Assembly (NCBI RefSeq): GCF_003570715.1
Contig: NZ_QXXQ01000003.1
Location: forward strand, 186,001 to 250,000
Reading direction: 5' to 3'
Source: Gemmobacter lutimaris
GTDB lineage: Bacteria; Pseudomonadota; Alphaproteobacteria; Rhodobacterales; Rhodobacteraceae
Length of the DNA: 64,000 bases
In this document: in pieces, positions 25,774 through 33,699 of the stretch
Position numbering within the stretch: position 1 is the stretch's first letter
Layout: each line of letters starts with the position of its first letter
Notes under the pieces: model-generated
Told to the model about the DNA's origin: nothing
Databases searched by the model: none
What the model saw: only the letters and a program-made list of their open reading frames with translations
Translations under genes and position numbers: made by a program

Positions 25774-26541
25774 ATGGAGCCTTCCGCCCGCACCCCGGCC
25801 GACCGGCTGATCTTCCTGCTGTCGCTCACCGGCTTTGTGGCCTTCTGGTGGGGGCTGTCGCTGTTGCGGGGCGAGCCGCGCATCCTGCCAGCCCCCCCCG
25901 AAGTGGCAGTGGTCCTGTGGGAGGAGGCCAGATCGGGGCGGCTGTGGCATCACATGACGGCGACGCTGGTGCGGGTGGCACTTGCTTTCGTCCTGTCGAT
26001 GGCGCTGGGCACGGTGCTGGGTGTGGCACTGGGCCGGATGCCCCGGCTGAACCGCTGGCTTGACCCCTGGGTGCTGATCTTTCTCAACCTGCCCGCGCTG
26101 GTCGTCATTGTGCTGTGCTATCTGTGGATCGGGCTGAACGAGGTGGCCGCCATTGCCGCCGTTACCATCAACAAGACCGCCATGGTGCTGGTGACCATGC
26201 GGGAAGGCGCGCGCACGCTGTCACCCGAGCTGAACGACATGGCCCGCGTCTTTCGCCTGTCGCGCCTGACATGGGCGCGGCATGTGCTGCTGCCGCAGCT
26301 TGCGCCCTTTCTGGTGGCCAGCGCGCGGGCGGGACTGGCGATCATCTGGAAGATCGTGCTGGTGGTGGAGTTTCTGGGCCGATCCAGCGGGGTCGGCTTT
26401 CAGATCCACCTGAAATTCCAGCTTTTCGAGATTGCGGGCGTTCTGGCCTATGCGCTGGCTTTCGTTGCGGTGATGCTGGTGATCGACCTTGCGCTGATCC
26501 AGCCCGCCGAACGCCGCGCGGCGCGCTGGCGGCGTGGTTAG
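25774..26541 (+). CDS. NitT/TauT-family ABC transporter permease (orphan)
   Basis: This 255-aa permease of the SsuC/TauC type has about six hydrophobic segments. LPAPPEVAVVLWEE near residue 40 and the EAA-like loop ARVFRLSRLTWARHVLLPQLAPFLVASARAGL fit the family. It is divergent from the NosR-like gene, 86 bases away, and no ATPase or binding protein gene adjoins it. It overlaps the end of the FecCD permease gene by 4 bases, convergently. It may need partners encoded elsewhere or may be a relic of a larger cluster. Confidence 0.82.
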   Translation: MEPSARTPADRLIFLLSLTGFVAFWWGLSLLRGEPRILPAPPEVAVVLWEEARSGRLWHHMTATLVRVALAFVLSMALGTVLGVALGRMPRLNRWLDPWVLIFLNLPALVVIVLCYLWIGLNEVAAIAAVTINKTAMVLVTMREGARTLSPELNDMARVFRLSRLTWARHVLLPQLAPFLVASARAGLAIIWKIVLVVEFLGRSSGVGFQIHLKFQLFEIAGVLAYALAFVAVMLVIDLALIQPAERRAARWRRG

Positions 26542-27578
26542 CGCCGTCGCGCCATCAGCCAGATGAAGAACAGCCCGCCGCACAGGCCGGTCACGACGCC
26601 AATGGGCAGATCTTCGGGCGCCAGCACCACCCGCGCCGCAGCGTCAGCCCCGATCAGGAACACCGCGCCTGCCAGTGCCGATCCGGGCAGCACGCAGGCA
26701 TTGTCGCCCCCGACAAGCATCCGCACCAGATGCGGCATCATCAGCCCGACAAAGCCGATAAGCCCGGAGAAGGCCACCATCACCCCGGTGATCAGCGCGG
26801 CGGCGACAAAGACCGCCAGCCGGAATCGCGTGACCTCGACCCCAAGGCTCACGGCGGTTTCGTCGCCAAGGCTCATGGCATTCAGCACCGGCGCCCGCGA
26901 CCAGAGCCACAGGCCCACCGGCAGCAATACCGCCAGCGGCCAGAGAAGATGCGACCATTGCGCAAGGCCCAGCCCGCCCAGCATCCAGAACACCACGGTA
27001 TGCGTGGCGCGCGGATCACCGAGGAAGATCAGGATATTGGCCCCGGCCATGATGATGAAGCTGACGGCGACCCCGGCCAGCACCAGCCGGTCCGCCGCCC
27101 CCGCGCCGGTCAGCGCCACGACGCCCAGCACCAGCGCCGTGGCCACCAGCGCCCCGCCGAAGGCCATCAACGGCACGGTCAGCAGGCCAAGAAACATCCC
27201 GGTGTGTAACAGAGCCGCAATCGCGCCGAATGCGGCGCCCGAGGAAATGCCCAGCAGATGCGGATCGGCGAGCGGGTTGCGGGTGACGGCCTGAAGCGCC
27301 GCGCCCACCAGACCCAGCCCGCCGCCGACCAGCGCCGCCAGCAGCACACGCGGCAGCCGGATCTGCCAGACGATATTCGCCTGACCCACGCCCCAGTCGG
27401 GCGTCACCAGACCGGGCAGCAGCCGGTCCAGCAGCACACCCCAGACGGTGCCGGGCGCGATGGCGACCGATCCGACCGAAACCGCAAGGCTGACCGAAAG
27501 CGCCAGCCCCAGCAGCACGGCAAGGGCAAGGCCCGCCCGGCGCGGCAGGGCGCGACGCTGGGCGAGGCGCATCGTCAC
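26538..27578 (-). CDS. FecCD-family ABC transporter permease (corrinoid/metal importer)
   Basis: This 346-aa permease of the BtuC/FhuB fold has about nine or ten membrane segments. Family segments are RLPRVLLAALVGGGLGLVGAALQ and NPLADPHLLGISSGAAFGA near the start, and GLIGFVGLMMPHLVRMLVG in the C-terminal half. GTG at 27578 gives a 4-base overlap with the binding protein; ATG at 27572 is an alternative. It is the last gene of the operon downstream of the cobalamin riboswitch, so import of cobalamin, a precursor or cobalt is likely. Confidence 0.88.
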   Translation of the reverse strand: MTMRLAQRRALPRRAGLALAVLLGLALSVSLAVSVGSVAIAPGTVWGVLLDRLLPGLVTPDWGVGQANIVWQIRLPRVLLAALVGGGLGLVGAALQAVTRNPLADPHLLGISSGAAFGAIAALLHTGMFLGLLTVPLMAFGGALVATALVLGVVALTGAGAADRLVLAGVAVSFIIMAGANILIFLGDPRATHTVVFWMLGGLGLAQWSHLLWPLAVLLPVGLWLWSRAPVLNAMSLGDETAVSLGVEVTRFRLAVFVAAALITGVMVAFSGLIGFVGLMMPHLVRMLVGGDNACVLPGSALAGAVFLIGADAAARVVLAPEDLPIGVVTGLCGGLFFIWLMARRR

Positions 27579-28507
27579 TGGCCCGCGAACCCGGCGACCA
27601 GCTTTTCGACCGCGCGGATATTGCGCGGCCCCGGCGTCGCTTCGACATATTCCAGCACGACGAAGCGGTCGTTCTTCACCGCATCGATACCCGCGAAGGC
27701 CGGATTGCCCTTCATGAAGGCGATCTTCTGTTCAGCTGTCACATCGCCGTAGTTCACGATCACCACGACCTGCGGATTGCGCGCCACCACCGGCTCCCAC
27801 GCCACTTCGGCCCAGCTTTTGTCCAGATCATCCATGATGTTGACGCCGCCCGCCTCCTCGATCAGCGCGGTCGGCATGGCGTATCTGCCGGCGGTAAACG
27901 GCGCCTCTTCGCCCGAGTCGTAGACGAATACCCGCAGAGGATTGTCACGGTCCACGCCTTTCGTGGCCTCGGCCAGCCGCGCCTTGTAGCTTGCGACAAG
28001 CGCCTCTGCCCGATCCTCGACGCCGAAGATGCGGCCAAGGTTCAGCATGTCCTGATACATGTCCTGCATCGTGCTGCGCGCTTTCGGCCCGATATGGATG
28101 CAGCTTTCGGTCAGTTCGTAGGTCTTGATCCCGAAAGGTTCCAGCGTTTCGGGCGTAACCTCGCCGCCGACCTTCATGCCATAATTCCAGCCCGCGAAGA
28201 AGAAATCGGCCTCCGCCGCGGCCAGAACTTCCTTGCTGGGGTATTTGGCCGAAAGCTCCGGCAGTTCGGCGATGCCCTCGCGCATTTCGGGGTCCAGCGT
28301 CTTCCAGCCGGAAATGCCGGTATAGCCGACCATGCGGTCGCGCAGGCCAAGCACCAGCATCATTTCGGTCAGGTTCACATCGTTGGAAATTGCGCGCGCG
28401 GGTGCGGCATCGAAGGTCACGTCACGGTCGCAGCTTTTGACGGTGACAGGGAAGGCAGCCGCCGCGCTGACAGACAGCAGCAGCGCCGCAAAGGCGAGAC
28501 GGATCAT
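27575..28507 (-). CDS. ABC transporter substrate-binding protein (corrinoid/metal type)
   Basis: This class III periplasmic binding protein has 310 aa and a signal peptide (MIRLAFAALLLSVSAAAAFP). The N-terminal domain has NDVNLTEMMLVLGLRDRMVGYTG, and the C-terminal domain IEEAGGVNIMDDLDKSWAEVAWEPVVARNPQVVV. The pattern fits BtuF/FepB-type proteins. It sits between the ATPase and the FecCD permease. Control by an upstream cobalamin riboswitch suggests cobalamin, cobinamide or cobalt; I recall the cobalt importer CbtJKL of Sinorhizobium meliloti as a similar case. Siderophore uptake is the alternative. Confidence 0.87.
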   Translation of the reverse strand: MIRLAFAALLLSVSAAAAFPVTVKSCDRDVTFDAAPARAISNDVNLTEMMLVLGLRDRMVGYTGISGWKTLDPEMREGIAELPELSAKYPSKEVLAAAEADFFFAGWNYGMKVGGEVTPETLEPFGIKTYELTESCIHIGPKARSTMQDMYQDMLNLGRIFGVEDRAEALVASYKARLAEATKGVDRDNPLRVFVYDSGEEAPFTAGRYAMPTALIEEAGGVNIMDDLDKSWAEVAWEPVVARNPQVVVIVNYGDVTAEQKIAFMKGNPAFAGIDAVKNDRFVVLEYVEATPGPRNIRAVEKLVAGFAGQ

Positions 28508-28525
28508 CGGAAACTCCTGATCGGG

Positions 28526-29302
28526 TCAGAGGTGAAAGGACAGGCGCGGGCCGGTGCCGCTGTGGTCGATCCGGCCCCGCACCTGAAAAGCGGTGTGCAG
28601 CAGATCCTCGTGCAGCACCTGATCGGGCGGACCATCCGCCAGCATCCGGCCGCCATGCAGGATCAGCATGCGTTCGGCAAATTCCGCCGCCAGCGGCAGG
28701 TCGTGCAGCGTGGTCACCACCGTCAGGCCGAGATCGCGCAGCAGCCGCAACAGATCAAGCTGGTGGCGGATGTCCAGATGGTTGGTCGGCTCGTCCAGCA
28801 CCAGAATGCGCGGCTCTTGCGCAAGGGCACGGGCAACCATGGCCCGCTGCCTTTCGCCCCCGGACAGGGTGCCGAAACTGCGGTCTGCGAAGGCGGTCAG
28901 ATCCAGCCGGGCCATGGCGGCCTCGATGATGGCGCAATCGGCCTCACCGGGCAGGGCGAGCCCGCTGCCCCAGCCCTTGCGATGTGGCAGGCGGCCCAAA
29001 GCCACGATCTGCCGCACGCTCAGCGCGAAATCGGTGGGTTGTTCCTGCACCACGGCAGCCACGATGCGCGCGGCCTCGGGCGCCGACATCAGCCACAGGT
29101 CGCGGCCCGTAACCGATACCGCGCCGCGCCGGGGCGGCTGGTGGCGATAGATCAGCCGCAGAAGCGAGGTCTTGCCTGCCCCGTTCGCGCCGCAGATCGC
29201 CATGATCTGCCCCTGCGGAACGGAAAAGCTGATGTCGGTCAGGATGTCGGGCCGATCCTTCGGGCCCCAGCAGACCGAGCGGAACTCCAGCGCCGGGGTC
29301 AT
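28526..29302 (-). CDS. FepC/BtuD-type ABC transporter ATP-binding protein
   Basis: This ATPase of 258 aa has Walker A GANGAGKTSLL, signature LSGGERQRAMVARAL and Walker B ILVLDEPTNHLDI. The start at 29302 (MTPALEFRSVCWG) overlaps the DUF1636 stop by 4 bases, so the two are coupled; an upstream frame extension has no homology. It energises the FecCD permease of the same operon. Confidence 0.9.
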   Translation of the reverse strand: MTPALEFRSVCWGPKDRPDILTDISFSVPQGQIMAICGANGAGKTSLLRLIYRHQPPRRGAVSVTGRDLWLMSAPEAARIVAAVVQEQPTDFALSVRQIVALGRLPHRKGWGSGLALPGEADCAIIEAAMARLDLTAFADRSFGTLSGGERQRAMVARALAQEPRILVLDEPTNHLDIRHQLDLLRLLRDLGLTVVTTLHDLPLAAEFAERMLILHGGRMLADGPPDQVLHEDLLHTAFQVRGRIDHSGTGPRLSFHL

Positions 29303-29667
29303 TGGATCGGCCCCTTTGCGGTGCGGATGATCGCGGCAGGCGCGGGTGCCGTGCCCTCGACCAGCGCGTCGATGTCCTGACCGTCCTCGACATCGCCGAA
29401 CAGCCAGGTCTCGCCTGCCGCGACGCGCCAGGCCAGTGTGCAGGGCCTCTGGCAACCCTCGACACACAGTGTTCCCGAAAGCTCGAACTCCTCGCCCACG
29501 CCCGCCAGCGCAATCGCGCCGCGCAGCTGGATCAACAGGTTCAGGCCGGGCCTGCACTCGCGCCCGACATGTGGGCAGGACTGGCAGACAAGCATCTGAT
29601 GCGGCGCGGGGCGCGCGCCGGTTTCGGTGGAAAGCGCGGCCGAAAGCCTGCGCGGGGATCTGTCCAT
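29299..29667 (-). CDS. DUF1636 family cysteine-rich protein
   Basis: This small protein (122 aa) of the DUF1636 family has a likely metal or Fe-S site, LVCQSCPHVGRECRPG, and a second cysteine set, LCVEGCQRPCTLAWR. The layout resembles thioredoxin-like ferredoxins. It is the first gene after the cobalamin riboswitch and is coupled to the ABC ATPase, so it probably handles the imported metal or corrinoid; its activity is unknown. The ATG at 29667 has a strong GGAAGGAGAT RBS. Confidence 0.83.
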   Translation of the reverse strand: MDRSPRRLSAALSTETGARPAPHQMLVCQSCPHVGRECRPGLNLLIQLRGAIALAGVGEEFELSGTLCVEGCQRPCTLAWRVAAGETWLFGDVEDGQDIDALVEGTAPAPAAIIRTAKGPIQ

Positions 29668-29704
29668 ACGATCTCCTTCCCGGGGCACCCCGCCCGGTGG
29701 TTGT

Positions 29705-29905
29705 TACGGTTCTCGATGGCAGGTCTCCTGACTCGCGGGTCGCAGCTTGCCCCGCCTTCCCGGCCCCGTTGTTCGGGGTCCAGTGGCATCGGGGGTCGCT
29801 CGCCGCTTACAGTTGCGGGGGCAGTCACGGAATTGGCGCCTGATGGCTACACCGCACCGTGTTCCCTTTTCACCCGGCGTCGCATTTGCCGGGAACCATC
29901 GGTGG
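29705..29905 (-). ncRNA. Cobalamin riboswitch
   Basis: On the minus strand the region shows the conserved B12 box AGTCAGGAGACCTGCC (29718-29733), the upstream GGTGAAAAGGGAA element and the GCCACTG core near 29786. These are the cobalamin riboswitch hallmarks in the right order. It lies 38 bases or more upstream of the DUF1636 gene, so the four-gene importer should be repressed when adenosylcobalamin is plentiful. Boundaries are approximate. Confidence 0.93.
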
Positions 29906-30019
29906 CCAGAAGCGCATGACTCGGCGCCGCCGTCAAGCCCGGGCTCGACAAGCGGCGCACCCTTGCCTGTCGGCGCGCCGGGGGCGATGATCGGACGAGA
30001 CACCCGGAAAGGCCCGCCG

Positions 30020-30385
30020 ATGACCAAGCTGAAGCTGCGCATCCTGTTCGACACCGCCATGCTTGGCCCCGGCAAGGCCGAGTTGTTGCAGCGCATTGGC
30101 GAAACGGGCTCCATCGCCGCAGCCGGGCGGCAGATGCAGATGAGCTACAAGCGGGCCTGGTCGCTGGTGGAGGAAATGAACGCGGCTTTCCGTGAACCGC
30201 TGGTCAGCAGTGCGCGGGGCGGGGCTGGCGGCGGCGGGGCGCAGGTGACAGAGACCGGGCAAGAGGTGCTGCGCCGCTACCTTGCGGTATTGGAGGCCGC
30301 CGAACAGGCGGGGGCGGCAGAGGTGACCGCGCTGGAGGCCTTGCTTGCCCCTGTGATCAAGGTGGATATGTCTGAAGAAAAATAA
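30020..30385 (+). CDS. ModE-type winged-helix regulator without molybdate-binding domain
   Basis: This 121-aa protein has the ModE N-terminal DNA-binding domain: LGPGKAELLQRIGETGSIAAAGRQMQMSYKRAWSLVEEMN, then AQVTETGQEVLRRY. It ends soon after, so the C-terminal molbindin (Mop) domains of full ModE (about 260 aa) are missing. It lies just upstream of modA, with a perfect palindrome between them. It is likely to control modABC, but how it senses molybdate is unclear. The ATG at 30020 has a GGAAAGG RBS; an in-frame ATG at 29987 is possible. Confidence 0.87.
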   Translation: MTKLKLRILFDTAMLGPGKAELLQRIGETGSIAAAGRQMQMSYKRAWSLVEEMNAAFREPLVSSARGGAGGGGAQVTETGQEVLRRYLAVLEAAEQAGAAEVTALEALLAPVIKVDMSEEK

Positions 30386-30413
30386 CGCTTGCGTGACCGG
30401 GAGGTGCCTGCCA

Positions 30414-30435
30414 GATATGTTTTCATAAACATATC
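30414..30435. promoter_or_regulatory. Palindromic operator upstream of modA (candidate ModE box)
   Basis: GATATGTTT - TCAT - AAACATATC is a perfect 9-bp inverted repeat with a 4-base spacer. It lies between the ModE-type gene and modA, 10 bases before the modA ATG. ModE boxes in proteobacteria are palindromes of similar size and AT-rich centre. Confidence 0.75.
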
Positions 30436-30445
30436 GGAGTCTCCC

Positions 30446-31201
30446 ATGTCCCGCCGTCTTGCCCTTACGCTTGCTTTCGCCCTCGCTGCCAGCCCGGTCG
30501 CCGCCGAGGAGGTCGTGGTCTTCGCTGCCGCGTCGATGAAGAACGCGCTGGATGACCTGGCTGCGCAATGGCAGGCGGAAACCGGCAATCAGGTGGTGAT
30601 CAGCTATGCGGGTTCGGGCAAGCTTGCCCAGCAGATTGTCGCAGGGGCACCCGCCGACATCTTCGTATCTGCCGCCCCGAACTGGATGGACGAGGTGCAG
30701 AAGGCCGGGCTGGTCGTGGCGGGCATGCGCGAGGATCTGCTGGGTAATACGCTGGTGCTGATCGCACATGGCAAGGATGCGGCGCCGGTCGAGATCGGGG
30801 CGGGCTTTGATCTGTCCGCGCTGCTGGGCGACGGGAAACTGGCGATGGCCATGGTCGATTCCGTGCCTGCCGGTCAATATGGCAAGGCGGCGCTGACGGC
30901 GCTGGGTCAGTGGGACAAGGTGGAACCCGCCGTCGCGCAATCCGACAACGTGCGCGCGGCACTGGCACTGGTGTCCACCGGCGAGGCGCCCTATGGCATC
31001 GTTTATGCCACCGATGCCGCCGCCGATGACAATGTGACCGTGGTCGGCACCTTCCCCGCCGACAGCTATCCGGCCATCGTCTATCCCGCTGCCCTCTTGA
31101 CCGGGGCGGCAGATGCGGCGGACAAAGCCTTTTACGAAGCACTTTCGGGCGAGGCGGCGCGGGCCGCCTTCACCGCGCAGGGCTTCACCATCCTGAAGTA
31201 A
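30446..31201 (+). CDS. modA: Molybdate-binding periplasmic protein ModA
   Basis: ModA (251 aa) has a signal peptide (MSRRLALTLAFALAASPVAAEE). The mature start VVVFAAASMKNALDDLAAQW and YAGSGKLAQQIVAGAPADIFVSA are the oxyanion-binding family segments; Ser and Ala contacts lie there. VYATDAAADDNVTVVGTFP is a further ModA-type segment. It heads the modABC operon, with a short GGAG RBS and the palindromic operator just upstream. Tungstate may also bind. Confidence 0.93.
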   Translation: MSRRLALTLAFALAASPVAAEEVVVFAAASMKNALDDLAAQWQAETGNQVVISYAGSGKLAQQIVAGAPADIFVSAAPNWMDEVQKAGLVVAGMREDLLGNTLVLIAHGKDAAPVEIGAGFDLSALLGDGKLAMAMVDSVPAGQYGKAALTALGQWDKVEPAVAQSDNVRAALALVSTGEAPYGIVYATDAAADDNVTVVGTFPADSYPAIVYPAALLTGAADAADKAFYEALSGEAARAAFTAQGFTILK

Positions 31202-31220
31202 GGGCCTGACCGCAGGGCGC

Positions 31221-31919
31221 ATGACAGACTGGCTTTCCCCCGACGAATGGCGCGCCGTGGCGCTGTCGCTGCGCGTCTCGCTTTGGGCGGTGGCGGCCAG
31301 CCTGCCCTTCGGCATCCTGACCGCCTATGCGCTGGCGCGGTGGGAGTTTCGCGGCAAGCAACTGCTGAACGGCATCGTCCATCTGCCGCTGATCCTGCCG
31401 CCGGTCGTGACCGGCTATCTGCTGTTGCTGACCTTCGGGCGCAAGGGCGGGGTGGGCCAGATCCTCGACCAGTGGTTCGGCATCGTGCTGGCCTTCCGCT
31501 GGACCGGCGCGGCGCTGGCGGCCGCCGTGATGGCTTTCCCGCTGATGGTGCGGGCCATCCGGCTGGCGGTGGAGGCGGTGGACCCAAGGCTGGAACAGGC
31601 AGCGGGCACGCTGGGCGCCTCGCGCCCTTGGGTGTTCCTGACCGTGACGCTGCCGCTGATCCTGCCCGGCGTGCTGGCGGGCACGATCCTCGCCTTCGCC
31701 AAGGCGATGGGCGAATTCGGCGCCACCATCACCTTCGTGTCAAACATCCCCGGCCAGACGCAGACACTGCCTTCCGCCATCTATGCCTTTCTGCAAGTGC
31801 CGGGTGGAGAGAGACAGGCCGCGCGTCTGGTGCTGGTGGCGGTGGGCATCGCCATGGCCGCGCTGATGTTGTCGGAATGGATCAGCCGGGCCGTCGCGCG
31901 CAGGATTGCAGGGAGATGA
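31221..31919 (+). CDS. modB: Molybdate ABC transporter permease ModB
   Basis: ModB (232 aa) has about five membrane segments. Segments FPFGILTAYALARWEF, LPLILPPVVTGYLLL and EQAAGTLGASRPWVFLTVTLPLILPG (the EAA loop) fit the family. The C-terminal AKAMGEFGATITFVSNIPG is diagnostic for ModB/CysT-type permeases. It starts 20 bases after modA and overlaps modC by 4 bases. Confidence 0.93.
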   Translation: MTDWLSPDEWRAVALSLRVSLWAVAASLPFGILTAYALARWEFRGKQLLNGIVHLPLILPPVVTGYLLLLTFGRKGGVGQILDQWFGIVLAFRWTGAALAAAVMAFPLMVRAIRLAVEAVDPRLEQAAGTLGASRPWVFLTVTLPLILPGVLAGTILAFAKAMGEFGATITFVSNIPGQTQTLPSAIYAFLQVPGGERQAARLVLVAVGIAMAALMLSEWISRAVARRIAGR

Positions 31920-33049
31920 CGCTGTCGGTGAACCTGTCCCATCGCTTTGGCGATTTTGCGCTGGATGTGGCGTTCGAGGCACCGCCGGGTGTGACGGTGC
32001 TGTTCGGCCGCTCCGGCTCCGGCAAGACGACGGTGGTGAATGCTGTTGCGGGCCTCTTGCGCCCTGACCGGGGCCGTATCGTCGCCGGGGGTGAGGTCTT
32101 GCTGGATACCGAAACCCGCACCTTCCTGCCGCCACATCGGCGCAGGGTGGGCTATGTGTTTCAGGACGCCCGGCTGTTCCCGCATCTGACCGTGCGGCAG
32201 AACCTGCTGTATGGTCGCTGGTTCGCGCGCCACCGGGGGCCGGACAGTTTCGCCCGCGTGGTCGATATGCTGGGGATTGGCCCTCTGCTGTCCCGCCGTC
32301 CCGCTGCGTTGTCGGGGGGCGAGAAAAGCCGTGTGGCACTGGGCCGTGCCATCCTGTCGGAACCGCGCCTTCTGCTGATGGACGAACCGCTTGCCGCGCT
32401 GGACGAGGCGCGCAAGGCCGAAATCCTGCCCTATCTGGAGCTGCTGCGGGATGAGTTGCATCTGCCCATCCTCTATGTCAGCCATTCCATGCCCGAGGTC
32501 GCGCGACTGGCTACAACGCTGGTGCTGATCGAGGCGGGTCGCGTGGCCGCCGCAGGCCCGACGGCCGAATTGCTGGCCGATCCGGGGGCCGCGCCGGTTC
32601 TGGGTTTGCGCGAGGCCGGGGCCATCCTGACCGCACGGCTGGCCGCACAGGACGAAGACGGGCTGAGCCGGCTGGAAAGCCCCGCGGGCACGCTTTGGCT
32701 GCCAAGAGTGCGTGGCAAGATCGGTGACAGTTTTCGCCTGCGTATCCTCGCGCAGGATGTCATGCTGGCCACGGCAAGGCCCGAAGGGGTTTCGGCGTTG
32801 AACATCCTTTCTGCAACGGTGCGCGACATCCGGCTGGGAGACGGCCCCGGTGCGCTGGTGCAGTTGGAGGCGGGGGGCGAGGTGCTGCTGGCCCGGATCA
32901 CCCGTCGTTCGGCTGGGGCGCTGGGCCTGCATGCCGGCCAGAAGGTCCATGCCGTTCTGAAGGCGGTTTCCGTCGCGCAGGAAAACGTGGGTCACGGCCC
33001 CCCGGAGGCGATGCCGCCTAGTCCAGCATCATGGCCGAGGCAAGGATGA
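31916..33049 (+). CDS. modC: Molybdate ABC transporter ATP-binding protein ModC
   Basis: ModC (377 aa) has Walker A GRSGSGKTT, signature LSGGEKSRVALGRAI and Walker B LLLMDEPLAALDEARK. After about residue 290 comes a Mop/TOBE domain (ALNILSATVRDI to VHAVLKAVSV), which binds molybdate in this family. The start at 31916 overlaps the modB stop (ATGA). Its 3' end overlaps the convergent response-regulator gene by 32 bases. Confidence 0.92.
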   Translation: MTLSVNLSHRFGDFALDVAFEAPPGVTVLFGRSGSGKTTVVNAVAGLLRPDRGRIVAGGEVLLDTETRTFLPPHRRRVGYVFQDARLFPHLTVRQNLLYGRWFARHRGPDSFARVVDMLGIGPLLSRRPAALSGGEKSRVALGRAILSEPRLLLMDEPLAALDEARKAEILPYLELLRDELHLPILYVSHSMPEVARLATTLVLIEAGRVAAAGPTAELLADPGAAPVLGLREAGAILTARLAAQDEDGLSRLESPAGTLWLPRVRGKIGDSFRLRILAQDVMLATARPEGVSALNILSATVRDIRLGDGPGALVQLEAGGEVLLARITRRSAGALGLHAGQKVHAVLKAVSVAQENVGHGPPEAMPPSPASWPRQG

Positions 33050-33638
33050 CCGCATGGGTGCGGTTGCGGGCATTCAGCTTGGCGCAGATCGACTTGACGT
33101 GCATCTTGACCGTCACCTCGCTCAGTCCCATGCGCAGCGCGATTTCCTTGTTCATCAGCCCGTCGCGCAGATAGCCCAGCGTCTCTCGCTCGCGGGGGGT
33201 AAGCTCCGGCTGCCATGGCCGTGGTGTGACCGGATCAAAGCCTTCCGGCAGATAGATCTCGCCTTGCAAAATACGGCGGATCGCCTCGGCCAGTTCATGT
33301 GCCGGCGTGCTTTTGGGGATGAAACCGCTGGCCCCGCGCGCCAAAGCGGTAGCCACCGTTTCCGGCTGGGCCTGGCCTGAAAAGATCGCCAGACGCCCGC
33401 CCGCATTCTCGGCAATCATGGTGGCGACGGATTCCATGCCGTGAATGCCGGGCATCGACAGATCCAGCAGGACCAGCGAGAAACTGCCGTGGCTTGCGAT
33501 GGCCGCGCGCGCGGTCTCAAAACTCTCGACTGTCTTGATCTCGTCAAATCCCTGTGCCCGCAGATGGGTTGCCACCAGATCCCGGATCAATTGGTGATCA
33601 TCGGCAATAAGCAGGCTCGCGCCCAGCGTCCCGGCCAA
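33018..33638 (-). CDS. LuxR/NarL-family response regulator
   Basis: This response regulator has 206 aa. The receiver domain has SLLIADDHQLIRDL, phospho-acceptor Asp in LVLLDLSMPGIHG, and a Lys in GFIPKSTPAHEL. The C-terminal LuxR-type helix-turn-helix is TPRERETLGYLRDG to EVTVKMHVKSICAKLNARNRT. The best start is TTG at 33638 with a strong AGGAGGG RBS. It lies 61 bases after the hybrid kinase gene and is its likely output. Its targets are unknown; modABC and the adjacent genes are candidates. Confidence 0.9.
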   Translation of the reverse strand: MAGTLGASLLIADDHQLIRDLVATHLRAQGFDEIKTVESFETARAAIASHGSFSLVLLDLSMPGIHGMESVATMIAENAGGRLAIFSGQAQPETVATALARGASGFIPKSTPAHELAEAIRRILQGEIYLPEGFDPVTPRPWQPELTPRERETLGYLRDGLMNKEIALRMGLSEVTVKMHVKSICAKLNARNRTHAVILASAMMLD

Positions 33639-33699
33639 GACAGGCCCTCCTGATTACTGGTCACCCGACGCTTCCCGCGCGGTAGCCGGATGGCGCCAT

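Noticed and set aside
29747-30019. N-terminal extension of the ModE-type gene
   Set aside because: It overlaps the cobalamin riboswitch and has no homology to ModE.
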